Shown in pieces: positions 7,972 to 16,540 of a DNA stretch of 64,000 nt. The first letter of the stretch is position 1. Every line of letters starts with the position of its first letter. The stretch is from Gellertiella hungarica. GTDB taxonomy: Bacteria; Pseudomonadota; Alphaproteobacteria; Rhizobiales; Rhizobiaceae. The position numbers were made by a program, and so were the translations under genes. The stretch is taken from assembly GCF_014197145.1 (NCBI RefSeq), contig NZ_JACIEZ010000001.1, positions 496,001 through 560,000 on the forward strand, in the 5' to 3' direction. The notes under the pieces are model-generated. The model searched no databases. It saw only the letters and a program-made list of their open reading frames with translations, and was not told the origin of the DNA.

Positions 7972-8868
7972 TCAGGTAAAGTCGCGGGCGACTTCGGACA
8001 GGATCCAGTCCCGAAAGAGGCGTATCTTGCGAGCGCCTGCGCGTGCCTTCGGATAGGCCAGCCAGTGCGCGGAGCGATCGCTGGAGAGCTGCGGAAAGGG
8101 GGTGACCAACAGGCCGGCCGCAATTTCCGCGCGGTAGAAGCCGGGCGTGAGGATGGCGACACCCTGTCCGGCCATGGCGGCGTTGGCTTCCAGCATCTGC
8201 GCGCCGAACTGGTTTGGCGGCTGATCCTTCAGGTCCGGCTCGGGCACGCCCGCCTCCCGGAACCAGTGCAGCCACCAGGGGTCGCGCGGGTCGAGAATGG
8301 GCAGGCGCAGCAGGTCGGCCGGATGGTCGAGCGGCCCCGCTTTTGCAAGCAGTGCCGGCGAGAGCATGGGCGTAAAGTCGGTCTGGAAGAGCTTGTGCGC
8401 CTCCAGTCCCGGCCAGTTGCCATCCCCGACACGAATGGCGATGTCGATAGGGTCGCTGTCGAAATAGCACATGCGGTGGGTGGAGAAGAGCTGCAGCGCC
8501 ATGCCAGGATTTCGCTGGTGGAAGGACACAAGATGCCGCGTCAGCCACTGGGCGGTAAAGGTGGGGGTCGCGGTCAGCACGATGGTTCCGTCATCGTCGC
8601 GGGTGAAACTGCCGATGGCCTTTCTCAGCATCGTGAAGGCCTCGGAAACTTCGGGCAGGAGGCGCTCGCCCGCGGGCGTCAGGGCGATCTGCCGGGGTTT
8701 CCGGACGAAAAGCGGTCTTCCGAGCTGCTCTTCGAGGAGCCGGATCTGGTAGCTCACGGCCGCCTGCGTCAGGCCGAGTTCTTCTCCGGCCTTGGTGAAG
8801 CTCATCAGGCGGGCTGTGGCTTCAAAGGCGCGCAGGGCGTTGAGAGGAAGTTGCTTTGGCGTGGTCAT
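7972..8868 (-). CDS. LysR-family transcriptional regulator (GcvA-like)
   Basis: A 298-residue LysR-type regulator. The winged helix-turn-helix lies at about residues 8-65 (recognition segment LTQAAVSYQIRLLEEQLG), followed by a periplasmic-binding-protein-like effector domain. The opening LPLNALRAFEATARLMSFTKAGEELG is typical of the GcvA subgroup. The effector is unknown. It diverges from the 62-residue gene at 8967, with about 98 bases between the two starts, so that gene is the nearest candidate target. Confidence 0.9.
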   Translation of the reverse strand: MTTPKQLPLNALRAFEATARLMSFTKAGEELGLTQAAVSYQIRLLEEQLGRPLFVRKPRQIALTPAGERLLPEVSEAFTMLRKAIGSFTRDDDGTIVLTATPTFTAQWLTRHLVSFHQRNPGMALQLFSTHRMCYFDSDPIDIAIRVGDGNWPGLEAHKLFQTDFTPMLSPALLAKAGPLDHPADLLRLPILDPRDPWWLHWFREAGVPEPDLKDQPPNQFGAQMLEANAAMAGQGVAILTPGFYRAEIAAGLLVTPFPQLSSDRSAHWLAYPKARAGARKIRLFRDWILSEVARDFT

Positions 8869-8966
8869 GCATAAGGCAGTTTAATCCATAGCCGAAATCA
8901 TTCAATTGGATTTTCAGCGTTTTCAGGGCCAGACTGTCATCATGGATCAAGAAAAGGAGATATGCC

Positions 8967-9155
8967 ATGACGACGGCAGCACGCCGGCGCACGCTCGTGA
9001 TGCGCCTTGCAGACCGTATTTCCTCGCTGGCCGGCTTCGGAACAGGGGAGACGCTCCCGCGTCTTGACCGGGACGACATGCCGGACTGGCAGCAGCGCGA
9101 CCTGGGCTTCCGGGACGGGAACCCCAGCATCCGCGACGATATCCTGATGCGCTAG
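8967..9155 (+). CDS. small basic/acidic protein of unknown function, possibly DUF1127-like
   Basis: A 62-residue protein with a strong AAGGAG ribosome binding site seven bases before ATG 8967. The N-terminal half is basic (TTAARRRTLVMRLADRIS) and the C-terminal half contains PDWQQRDLGFRDG. The latter vaguely recalls the LSDRxLxDIGL motif of DUF1127 proteins, but the match is not strong. It is divergent from the LysR regulator and its stop overlaps the stop of the convergent YeeE-like gene. Confidence 0.6.
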   Translation: MTTAARRRTLVMRLADRISSLAGFGTGETLPRLDRDDMPDWQQRDLGFRDGNPSIRDDILMR

Positions 9156-9562
9156 GCGCGGAGGGTCATCCTGTGAATGGCCATGCCGAGGAACATGGCG
9201 CCGAGAAACAGGAAGACGCCTGTCTGTCCGCTGATCGTCGCGACGAGGGCAGGACCCGGGCAGAAGCCGGCAATGCCCCAGCCGATGCCGAAGATCACGG
9301 CGCCGCCGATCAGGCGGCGATCGATCCGGTTTCCTTCCGGCAGATGGTAGCCTTCGTCGAAGACCGGCCTGCTTCGCTGGCGCGAGAGCCAGTAGGCGAG
9401 GGCCGAGACCGGCAGGGCGCCGGCGAAAACGAAGGCCGCAGAGGGATCCCACGTGCCGAAGAGATCCAGAAACCCGAGCACCCGGCTGGGGTTGATCATG
9501 TCGGAGACGGTGAGGCCGATGCCGAACAACAGGCCGCAGAGCAGGGTCGCGACGTAACGCAT
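9152..9562 (-). CDS. YeeE/YedE-type membrane transporter, second half (DUF6691-like)
   Basis: A 136-residue membrane protein with about four hydrophobic segments and the conserved GIAGFCPGPALVA motif of the YeeE/YedE fold. Its ATG overlaps the stop of the preceding half by one base (TGATG). YeeE-family proteins carry thiosulfate or related sulfur compounds through conserved cysteines. Here the two pseudo-symmetric halves are separate genes, as in many alphaproteobacteria. The substrate is inferred from the family only. Confidence 0.85.
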   Translation of the reverse strand: MRYVATLLCGLLFGIGLTVSDMINPSRVLGFLDLFGTWDPSAAFVFAGALPVSALAYWLSRQRSRPVFDEGYHLPEGNRIDRRLIGGAVIFGIGWGIAGFCPGPALVATISGQTGVFLFLGAMFLGMAIHRMTLRA

Positions 9563-9990
9563 CAGAAGCCTCCCAGACCGTGGCGCACGATGAAAACGGT
9601 CACCATCGCCGTGGCCATGAAGGTGAGCGTCGCAACGATGGAGCGCTTCGAAAGACGCGCCATGCCGCACACGCCATGCCCGCTCGTGCAACCGGAGCCC
9701 AGCCGGGAGCCGAACCCCACCAGCAGGCCGGCGACTGCCAGTGGAAGCGCCGGGACGGGCAGCACCACCTCCGGCATCCGCACGAAATGTGCGGCGAGCC
9801 AGGCCCCGCCTATCAGCCCGAGAACGAAAATCGCAGCCTGCGGACGGAAGCCGCGCCGCGAAAGGCCGGTCGCACCCGCCGCCAGCTCGGAAATTCCGGC
9901 GACCCGCCCGGCGAGCAGCAGGTAGAGCCCGGCCGAAAGGCCGATCAGTGCACCGCCCGCAAGCGGCCAGAGGGGGTGAAGAGGCTCCAT
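9562..9990 (-). CDS. YeeE/YedE-type membrane transporter, first half
   Basis: A 142-residue membrane protein with about four hydrophobic segments. It carries the GSGCTSGHGVCG signature, whose cysteines form the substrate path in YeeE. It is translationally coupled to the second half at 9152-9562. Unlike many relatives, there is no ArsR/BigR-type repressor or Blh hydrolase next to it. The 270 bases upstream hold no gene that I can support. Confidence 0.87.
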   Translation of the reverse strand: MEPLHPLWPLAGGALIGLSAGLYLLLAGRVAGISELAAGATGLSRRGFRPQAAIFVLGLIGGAWLAAHFVRMPEVVLPVPALPLAVAGLLVGFGSRLGSGCTSGHGVCGMARLSKRSIVATLTFMATAMVTVFIVRHGLGGF

Positions 9991-10266
9991 GCGTCTATCT
10001 CCGTCCTGAACCGACGGGGAGGTAGGCGCTCTTGTGTGTCAGTGCAAATAGTTTTTTATGAAAACTAGTTCGCAGCCGGCGTTCCCTTGCTCCGGTCTGC
10101 TCTGATGATTCGTGCTTTCCGCAGCTGTGCTCGGGCCGATGTCAATTACGGGTAATCTTCCGCTTTCTCGCATTGTGAGCGCCGCCTTGCCTGCGATAGA
10201 CCGTTAACAAATGGTAAACTGCTTCGGCCATGAAAAGCCGCAGCCACTTTGGAACGGACAGCCGCC

Positions 10267-10695
10267 ATGACCAGCGTGACCCCGACTTCTCCCGTCGTCG
10301 TTCAGAAAACGGTCTCCGTGAGGCCTGAAGCCATCGCTGAGGGCGGGCTTGGCGATCTGTTGTCGCCCGAGCCGGCGCGTGCCCGCGCTGCCCTCTCGCC
10401 TGCAGCCGAGCCCCCCGGGCCGTCCCTGGAGCGGATGATGGGCAAGGCCATGGACATCCTGACCATGATGCAGGCCGATCGCACAGGTGATGCGGATGCT
10501 CCCGAACCCGCCTTCGAAGTTGCGGAAGGCGATGCGGACATGGAGATGCTGTTTCAGACGCTTGGAATTCAGGGCAGCGAATCTGCCACGCGCGCCGATC
10601 TCGAAGCGGCCCGGCAGGAGCTCCCACCGGTGGGTGACAGTGCAGCCGAGTTGCTGCGTCTTCTCGGCGGCAGGGACGGGCCGGAGGAAGTCTGA
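10267..10695 (+). CDS. hypothetical protein
   Basis: A 142-residue protein from ATG 10267; a TTG at 10249 is a weaker alternative. The N-terminus is Pro/Ser/Val-rich and low in order (MTSVTPTSPVVVQKTVSV), then comes an Ala/Pro stretch, and two short amphipathic helices lie around LERMMGKAMDILTMMQADRT and SAAELLRLLGG. The overall charge is acidic. I do not recognise a family. It converges on xdhC with only four bases between the ends. Confidence 0.5.
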   Translation: MTSVTPTSPVVVQKTVSVRPEAIAEGGLGDLLSPEPARARAALSPAAEPPGPSLERMMGKAMDILTMMQADRTGDADAPEPAFEVAEGDADMEMLFQTLGIQGSESATRADLEAARQELPPVGDSAAELLRLLGGRDGPEEV

Positions 10696-10699
10696 CCGC

Positions 10700-11539
10700 C
10701 TAGGGTCGTGCGCCCCGCGGTGGAAGCATCAGCAGTTCCGCCGCCACGAGCGCTGCGATGACGGCAGGCCGCTTGTCCTTGACGGCGTTGCCTCCGACCG
10801 GAAGGGTCAGATGGTCGAGAAGGGCGGGGTCACCACCCTCTCGCCGCCAGAATCCGGCAAAGCTCGCGCGCTTTGTCGCCGATCCGATCATGCCGACATA
10901 GGCAAGGTCCTGCCGCTCGAGCGCTTCCTTCGCTATCAGGAAATCCAGCGCATGGTCGTGGGTGAGGATGACCACCGCCGCGCCGGCCGGAACATCCCTC
11001 AGCACGGCTTCCGGCATGGGCGTCAGAACGGTGTCGACGCCATCGGGTAGCCCCTGCAACTCGTCGCTGCGGGTCTCGACGACGGTCACGCGGAAGGGAA
11101 GGGGTGCCAGCGCGCGCGCAAGCGCCTTGCCGACATGGCCCGCGCCGAACAGGACGACGGCGCGGTTCTCCGCTTCGGCCGCCTTCTCCTCCCGTATGAG
11201 TCGAGCCGCAAGATCCCCGTCCACCGGCCGGAAGTCGAGGGTGAGGCGTCCTCCGCAGCACTGGCCGGTATCAGGGCCGAGGATGATGATCTTCTGCCAT
11301 GCGGTCTCGTTGCCGGACAGCAATGCCCGGGCATGGGCGATGGCATCGAATTCCGCGAACCCTCCGCCGATCGTGCCGAACAGCGCCTGCGGGCGCACCA
11401 GCATGAAGGTGCCCTCCTCGCGGGGAGCCGACCCCTCGACCCTGGCAAGGCGCACGAGCATCGTGTCTTCCGGCGTCTCCAGGAAGGCGCAGAGTGCGCT
11501 TGCCCTGCCGCCCGTGCCGCTGTCGGAGGGCCCCGCCAA
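10700..11539 (-). CDS. xdhC: xanthine dehydrogenase accessory protein XdhC
   Basis: A 279-residue XdhC/CoxI-family protein with a central Rossmann motif (VVLFGAGHVGKALARAL) and a GQCCGG cysteine pair. XdhC binds and sulfurates the molybdenum cofactor and inserts it into xanthine dehydrogenase. The only start that keeps the conserved N-terminus is TTG 11539, three bases after the xdhB stop, so it is probably translated by coupling. It is last in the xdhA-xdhB-xdhC operon. Confidence 0.9.
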   Translation of the reverse strand: MAGPSDSGTGGRASALCAFLETPEDTMLVRLARVEGSAPREEGTFMLVRPQALFGTIGGGFAEFDAIAHARALLSGNETAWQKIIILGPDTGQCCGGRLTLDFRPVDGDLAARLIREEKAAEAENRAVVLFGAGHVGKALARALAPLPFRVTVVETRSDELQGLPDGVDTVLTPMPEAVLRDVPAGAAVVILTHDHALDFLIAKEALERQDLAYVGMIGSATKRASFAGFWRREGGDPALLDHLTLPVGGNAVKDKRPAVIAALVAAELLMLPPRGARP

Positions 11540-11542
11540 GGC

Positions 11543-13891
11543 TCAGGTCCTCGCGGCCTTCAGCCGCTCCACGGCCATGAGGATGCGCTCCGGCGTCGCC
11601 GGTGCGTCGAGACGCGGGCAGATGCGGTAATCGGCAACGCTTGCCACGGCCATGGACAGCGCCTCAAGCACCGAGATTGCCAGCATGAAGGGCGGTTCGC
11701 CCACTGCCTTCGACTTGCCGATCGTCGCCTCGGTGTTTTCCGACCACTCCGCGAGACTGACGTTGAAGATCTTCGGGCGGTCCGACGCGAGGGGGATCTT
11801 GTAGGTCGAGGGCGCGTGCGTCCTGAGGCGGCCCTTGTTGTCCCACCACAGCTCCTCCGTGGTGAGCCAGCCCATGCCCTGCACATAGGCCCCTTCCACC
11901 TGGCCGATATCGAGGGCGGGGTTCAGCGACTTCCCGACATCGTGGAGGATATCCGCACGGTCGATGAGATATTCGCCGGTCAGCGTGTCGATGGACACCT
12001 CCGTGACCGACGCCCCATAGGCAAAATAGTAGAAGGGCGTGCCGCGGCCGGCGGCGCGGTCCCAGTGGATCTTCGGTGTCTTGTAGAACCCGGCGGCCGA
12101 GAGCTGCACCCGGGCGAAATAGGCAAGCCGGATGAAATCGGGGAAGGGGATGGTTTCCTTGTTGCCGATTTCCACCCGGTTGGGCGCAAAGCGGATGCTC
12201 TCGGGCGCGACGTTCCACCGCTCCGCAGCAAAGGCGATCAGCCGGGTCTTGATCTGGCGGGCGGCATCGTAGGCCGCTGCGCCGTTGAGGTCCGTGCCGG
12301 AGGAGGCGGCCGTTGCGGAGGTGTTCGGTACCTTGGCGGTGGTGGTGGCGGTGATCTTCACCTTGTCGATATCCACCTGGAAGGCATCCGCCAGCACCTG
12401 GGCCACCTTGGTGTAGAGCCCCTGGCCCATCTCCGTGCCACCGTGGTTCAGGTGGATCGAACCGTCCGAATAGACATGCACCAGGGCTCCTGCCTGGTTG
12501 AAGGCGGTCATGGTGAAGGAGATGCCGAACTTCACCGGTGTAAGGGCTATGCCCTTCCGGATCACGCGGCTGTTGCGGTTGAAGTCGATGATCGCGCGGC
12601 GGCGTTCCTGATAGTCGGAGGAGGCTTCCAGCTCCGAGACGACCCGGTCGATGATGTTGTCTTCCACCTGCTGATGGTAGGGCGTGACGTCGCGCCCGGA
12701 GCCCTTCGGCCCATAGAAATTCGCCTTGCGGATCTCCAGCGGATCCTTGCCGAGCGCATAGGCGATTTCCTCGATGATCCGCTCGCAGCCCACCATGCCC
12801 TGCGGTCCGCCAAAGCCGCGGAAGGCGGTGTTCGAGACCGTGTGGGTCTTGAGCGGCTTCGAGGTCAGGTGAACGTTCGGATAGAAGTAGCTGTTGTCGG
12901 CATGGAAAAGGGCGCGATCCGTCACGGGGCCGGAAAGGTCTGCGGAATAGCCGCAGCGCGCCGCATAGGTCGCGTCGACCGCGTGGATGCGCCCCTCGTC
13001 GTCGAAGCCGACATCGTAGGAGACGAGGAAGTCGTGCCGCTTGCCCGTCGCGGTCATGTCCTCGTCGCGGTCTGGGCGGAATTTCACCGCCCGCTTCAGC
13101 TTCTTGGCCGCCAGCGCGGCAAGGGCGGCAAACTGGTTGCCCTGGGTTTCCTTGCCGCCGAAGCCGCCGCCCATGCGGCGCGTGTTCACCGTCACCGCGT
13201 TCGAGGCAATGCCGAGCACATGGCCGACCATATGCTGCACCTCGCTCGGATGCTGTGTGGAGGACCAGACGGTCACGTCCTCGTCCTCTCCGGGAATGGC
13301 AAGGGCGATATGGCCTTCCAGATAGAAATGCTCCTGACCGCCGATCCGCATCTCGCCCTTCAGCCGGCGGGGTGCGTCCTCGAGCGCCGCCCTGGCATCG
13401 CCGCGCGACAGGGTCATGCCATCGGTGACGACGGGTGCTCCATTGGCGAGCGCTCCGTCGATGTCGGTCCAGAAGGGCAGGTCACGATAGGTAATCTTCG
13501 CGAGACGCGCGGCCCGCCGCGCGGCATCCCGGGTCTCGGCAATCACGGCAAAGACGGGCTGGCCGTGGAACTGTACCAGCCGGTCGGCCAGAAGCGGTTC
13601 GTCGTGCTTGCCGGAAGGGCTGACGTCGTTTTCCCCCGGAACATCGGCGCCGGTGAGAACGGCGACGACACCGGGATAGGCCGTAACGGCGGAAAGATCC
13701 ATCGACAGGATCTCGGCATGGGCCCGGTCGGACAGGCCGAGTGCGCCATGCAGCAGGCCCGCCGGCTCCGGCATGTCGTCGATATATTCGGCGGTGCCGC
13801 TCACATGCTTGTGGGCGCTGTCGTGGCGAAGCGTCGAATGCATGGGGCCGCGAATTTCCAGGGGTGCGATGTCCAGGGCCTTGTTGTCCAT
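11543..13891 (-). CDS. xdhB: xanthine dehydrogenase molybdopterin-binding subunit XdhB
   Basis: A 782-residue large subunit, the normal length. It shows the aldehyde-oxidase/xanthine-dehydrogenase a/b hammerhead, RRMGGGFGGKETQGN for molybdopterin binding, FRGFGGPQG, and the GEPPFML segment with the catalytic glutamate. It oxidises hypoxanthine and xanthine to urate together with XdhA. It follows xdhA with a three-base gap. Large antisense open frames across this gene are by-products of its GC-rich codons. Confidence 0.96.
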   Translation of the reverse strand: MDNKALDIAPLEIRGPMHSTLRHDSAHKHVSGTAEYIDDMPEPAGLLHGALGLSDRAHAEILSMDLSAVTAYPGVVAVLTGADVPGENDVSPSGKHDEPLLADRLVQFHGQPVFAVIAETRDAARRAARLAKITYRDLPFWTDIDGALANGAPVVTDGMTLSRGDARAALEDAPRRLKGEMRIGGQEHFYLEGHIALAIPGEDEDVTVWSSTQHPSEVQHMVGHVLGIASNAVTVNTRRMGGGFGGKETQGNQFAALAALAAKKLKRAVKFRPDRDEDMTATGKRHDFLVSYDVGFDDEGRIHAVDATYAARCGYSADLSGPVTDRALFHADNSYFYPNVHLTSKPLKTHTVSNTAFRGFGGPQGMVGCERIIEEIAYALGKDPLEIRKANFYGPKGSGRDVTPYHQQVEDNIIDRVVSELEASSDYQERRRAIIDFNRNSRVIRKGIALTPVKFGISFTMTAFNQAGALVHVYSDGSIHLNHGGTEMGQGLYTKVAQVLADAFQVDIDKVKITATTTAKVPNTSATAASSGTDLNGAAAYDAARQIKTRLIAFAAERWNVAPESIRFAPNRVEIGNKETIPFPDFIRLAYFARVQLSAAGFYKTPKIHWDRAAGRGTPFYYFAYGASVTEVSIDTLTGEYLIDRADILHDVGKSLNPALDIGQVEGAYVQGMGWLTTEELWWDNKGRLRTHAPSTYKIPLASDRPKIFNVSLAEWSENTEATIGKSKAVGEPPFMLAISVLEALSMAVASVADYRICPRLDAPATPERILMAVERLKAART

Positions 13892-13894
13892 GTC

Positions 13895-15367
13895 TCAGGC
13901 CTCCCCGGCCGCAAAGCGTTTCAGTTCCTGCGGCTCGCCGGTCGTTTCCAGATAGAAGCGGGTCAGCAGGTTTCTGGCCGTCAGCTGGCGATAGTCCGCG
14001 GTGGCGCGCCAGTCGGTCAGCGGCTGGTAGTCCTGATCGAAGGCGGCCTTGGCGGCTTCGATCGTCTCGACTGTCCAGGGCTTGCCCAGAAGCGCCTTCT
14101 CCACCGCGCGGGCCCGCTTGGGTGTCGCGGCCATGCCGCCGAAGGCGATGACCGCGTGCGAGACGCGACCGCCTTCACCGAGCACCACATGGAAGGCGCC
14201 GCAGAGGGCGGAGATGTCCTCGTCACGCCGCTTGGAGATCTTGTAGACCGCGAAATGCGCGTCGCGGGCGGGCCGCGGCACGGTGACCGCCTCGACGAAC
14301 TCGCCCGGCTCGCGCGCCTGCTTCCCGTAGGCGATGAAATAGTTTTCGAGCGGCATGCTCCGCTGGCCGCCGGCAGCGGAGCGCAGATGCACGGTGGCGC
14401 CAAGCGCGATCAGCGGCGGGGGCATGTCTCCGATGGGCGAGCCGTTGGCGATGTTGCCTCCGATGGTGCCCATGTTGCGCACCTGCTCGCCACCGAGCCG
14501 CCAGAGAAGCGGCTGAAGGCCGGGGATGTTCCGGGCGAGCACTTCCATCGCCTGGCTGTAGGTGACGCCGGCGCCGATGCGGATGCCGTCCGACGAGAGA
14601 TCGACCGCCTGCAGCTCTGCCAGATGATTGATGAAGACGACCGGATTGATCTGCCGCATCTGCTTCGTCACCCATAGCCCCACATCGGTGGAGCCGGCGA
14701 CGACGGTGGCCTGCGGATTGTCTGCCAGCACCTCCGCGAGATCCTGTGCGGAGGAGGGGACGATCAGGCTCAGACCGTCCTTCGAGATGGTGACCCGTTC
14801 GTTCACCTGCATGGTCCACAGCCGTGCCATGATTTCCGTCCGCGTCTTTTCCAGCGGATCGAAAAGCACGCTCGGCCGGTCGCGCGTGACGGCCAGTGCC
14901 GCCTTCACGATCGGCTCGTAGCCGGTGCAGCGACAGAGATTGCCCTGAAGCGCACGCTCGATCTCCGGCCGGCCCGGGTTCTCGTGCGAAAGCCAGAGGC
15001 CGTAGAGCGACATCACGAAGCCGGGCGTGCAGAAGCCGCATTGGGAGCCGTGATAGTCGACCATCGCCTGCTGGATGGGGTGCAGCGCGCCATCGCTGCC
15101 GGCCAGATGCTCCACGGTCACCACATGGGTGCCGGAGAGCGAGCCGAGGAAGCGGATGCAGGCGTTCACTCCCTCATAGGCGAGCGCTCCGTCGACCAGC
15201 CGCCCGACCAGAACCGTGCAGGCGCCGCAATCGCCCTCGGCACAGCCTTCCTTGGTTCCCGTCAGGCGCTTCCTCAGTCTCAGATAGTCGAGAAGCGTAT
15301 CGGTCGGCGCGATGTCGGACAGCGCGACTTCTTCGCCGTTCAGCAGAAACCGGATGATGGATGCCAT
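13895..15367 (-). CDS. xdhA: xanthine dehydrogenase small subunit XdhA (2Fe-2S and FAD)
   Basis: A 490-residue protein from ATG 15367. Residues 1-80 are a plant-type ferredoxin fold with cysteines 42, 47, 50 and 70. Residues ~85-160 are the second 2Fe-2S domain (QCGFCTPGF, NLCRCTGYEP). The rest is an FAD-binding domain with GSTDVGLWVTK and IGGNIANGSPIGD. It passes electrons from the molybdenum centre of XdhB to NAD. It is the first gene of xdhABC. Confidence 0.96.
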   Translation of the reverse strand: MASIIRFLLNGEEVALSDIAPTDTLLDYLRLRKRLTGTKEGCAEGDCGACTVLVGRLVDGALAYEGVNACIRFLGSLSGTHVVTVEHLAGSDGALHPIQQAMVDYHGSQCGFCTPGFVMSLYGLWLSHENPGRPEIERALQGNLCRCTGYEPIVKAALAVTRDRPSVLFDPLEKTRTEIMARLWTMQVNERVTISKDGLSLIVPSSAQDLAEVLADNPQATVVAGSTDVGLWVTKQMRQINPVVFINHLAELQAVDLSSDGIRIGAGVTYSQAMEVLARNIPGLQPLLWRLGGEQVRNMGTIGGNIANGSPIGDMPPPLIALGATVHLRSAAGGQRSMPLENYFIAYGKQAREPGEFVEAVTVPRPARDAHFAVYKISKRRDEDISALCGAFHVVLGEGGRVSHAVIAFGGMAATPKRARAVEKALLGKPWTVETIEAAKAAFDQDYQPLTDWRATADYRQLTARNLLTRFYLETTGEPQELKRFAAGEA

Positions 15368-15545
15368 GACGTTCCCTTGTTGTCGTTCCTGCTTGAGAGT
15401 GATCAAATCGCAAGGCAGATGCAATGGGCAGTGTGGGCCAGATTTCGGGGCAAATGAACCTGAAAAGACGATTAGCGGTATAAATTCTGGTGCAAAAGGA
15501 GGGGGGCGGGAGCCGGAAACGGGTCCCGTCGCCCGGTTTTTCGCG

Positions 15546-16319
15546 TTATTGCGCGGTCCACCCGCCATCGATGGAAAAGTGCGTTCCGGTGATCTGGCGG
15601 GCTTCGTCGGAGGCGAGGAAAAGCGCCGTTGCAGCCACCTCTTCCACGGAAACGAAGTCCTTTGTCGGCTGGAACTTCAGCATCACGTCCGATTTCACCT
15701 GCGCTTCGGTGATGCCGCGGGTGCGTGCCGTATCCGGGATCTGCTTTTCCACCAGCGGCGTCAGCACATAGCCGGGGCAGATGGCGTTGACGGTGATGCC
15801 GAATTCGGCAAGCTCCAGGGCTGCAGTCTTGGTGAGGCCCATGATGCCGTGCTTGGCCGCCACATAGGCGGCCTTGAAGGGCGAGGCGACCAGCCCGTGC
15901 GCCGAGGCGATGTTGATGATGCGGCCCTTGCCCTTCGCCTTCATCAAAGGAATGGCGGCCCGCATGGTGTGGAAGGAGGAGGAGAGGTTGATCGCGATGA
16001 TCTGGTCCCACTTCGCCACCGGGAAGTCCTCGATCTTCTCCACATGCTGGATGCCGGCATTGTTCACCAGCACGTCGAGCGAGCCGAAATCCCTGTGGGT
16101 CCGGGCGATCAGGTCCTCGATCTCCTCCGGCTTCGTCATGTCGGCGCCGTGATAGGCCACGCGGCCGCCATGCGCCTTCAGCCGCGCCACGATGGCGTCG
16201 ATCTCCTCGGCCGGGCCGAAGCCGTTCAGCATCACGTCCGCGCCGGATCTGGCCAGTGCCGTCGCGATGGCGAGGCCGATGCCGCTCGTCGAACCGGTGA
16301 TGACTGCCGCTCTCTTCAT
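15546..16319 (-). CDS. bdhA: 3-hydroxybutyrate dehydrogenase (SDR family)
   Basis: A 257-residue short-chain dehydrogenase starting MKRAAVITGSTSGIGLAIA with a TGSTSGIG cofactor motif, NNAG, and the catalytic Ser and YVAAK. The HGLVASPFKAAYVAAKHG and GYVLTPLVEKQIPD segments are typical of D-3-hydroxybutyrate dehydrogenases, which oxidise 3-hydroxybutyrate to acetoacetate in PHB turnover. A GAGGAG ribosome binding site supports ATG 16319. It is divergent from glpK across about 220 bases. Confidence 0.92.
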   Translation of the reverse strand: MKRAAVITGSTSGIGLAIATALARSGADVMLNGFGPAEEIDAIVARLKAHGGRVAYHGADMTKPEEIEDLIARTHRDFGSLDVLVNNAGIQHVEKIEDFPVAKWDQIIAINLSSSFHTMRAAIPLMKAKGKGRIINIASAHGLVASPFKAAYVAAKHGIMGLTKTAALELAEFGITVNAICPGYVLTPLVEKQIPDTARTRGITEAQVKSDVMLKFQPTKDFVSVEEVAATALFLASDEARQITGTHFSIDGGWTAQ

Positions 16320-16459
16320 CCTCGAACTCCTCTTCCTGCATCCGTTGTTGCCGGGCGCTTGCATCCCCGGTCCCATGATGGAAACTATGCGCAAAGCGGC
16401 GGAAGTGTCCATTGTCCAAACGTCCGGGCACGCAGGCGAGAGAACAACAGAGGTTTCGT

Positions 16460-16486
16460 TTCGTTTTCGTTTGACATTCGTTTTCG
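16460..16486 (+). promoter_or_regulatory. glpK promoter -35 box between two copies of TTCGTTTTCG
   Basis: A perfect TTGACA (16471-16476) is flanked by exact direct repeats TTCGTTTTCG at 16460-16469 and 16477-16486, with 17 bases between repeat starts. A clear -10 box is not obvious. The arrangement fits an operator pair overlapping the glpK promoter, for example for a DeoR-family GlpR repressor. No such repressor gene is in the window. Confidence 0.5.
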
Positions 16487-16540
16487 CAATTTGTTGAGTT
16501 AGGCGAAAATCAAGCCATTTGCATTCACGGGGGGAGGACC

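Noticed and set aside
10043-10075. AT-rich patch with ATAGTTTTTTATGAAAACTAGTT before the YeeE-type genes
   Set aside because: The symmetry is imperfect and no promoter elements with correct spacing could be assigned.
11135-14677. A 1180-codon open frame antisense to xdhC, xdhB and xdhA
   Set aside because: It is a by-product of GC-rich codons on the opposite strand. Its composition has no family signature and three well-supported genes occupy the other strand.
15480-15545. G/C-rich repeats after bdhA considered as a terminator
   Set aside because: Only short, interrupted complementary segments are present and the order of stem and T-run does not fit the leftward gene.
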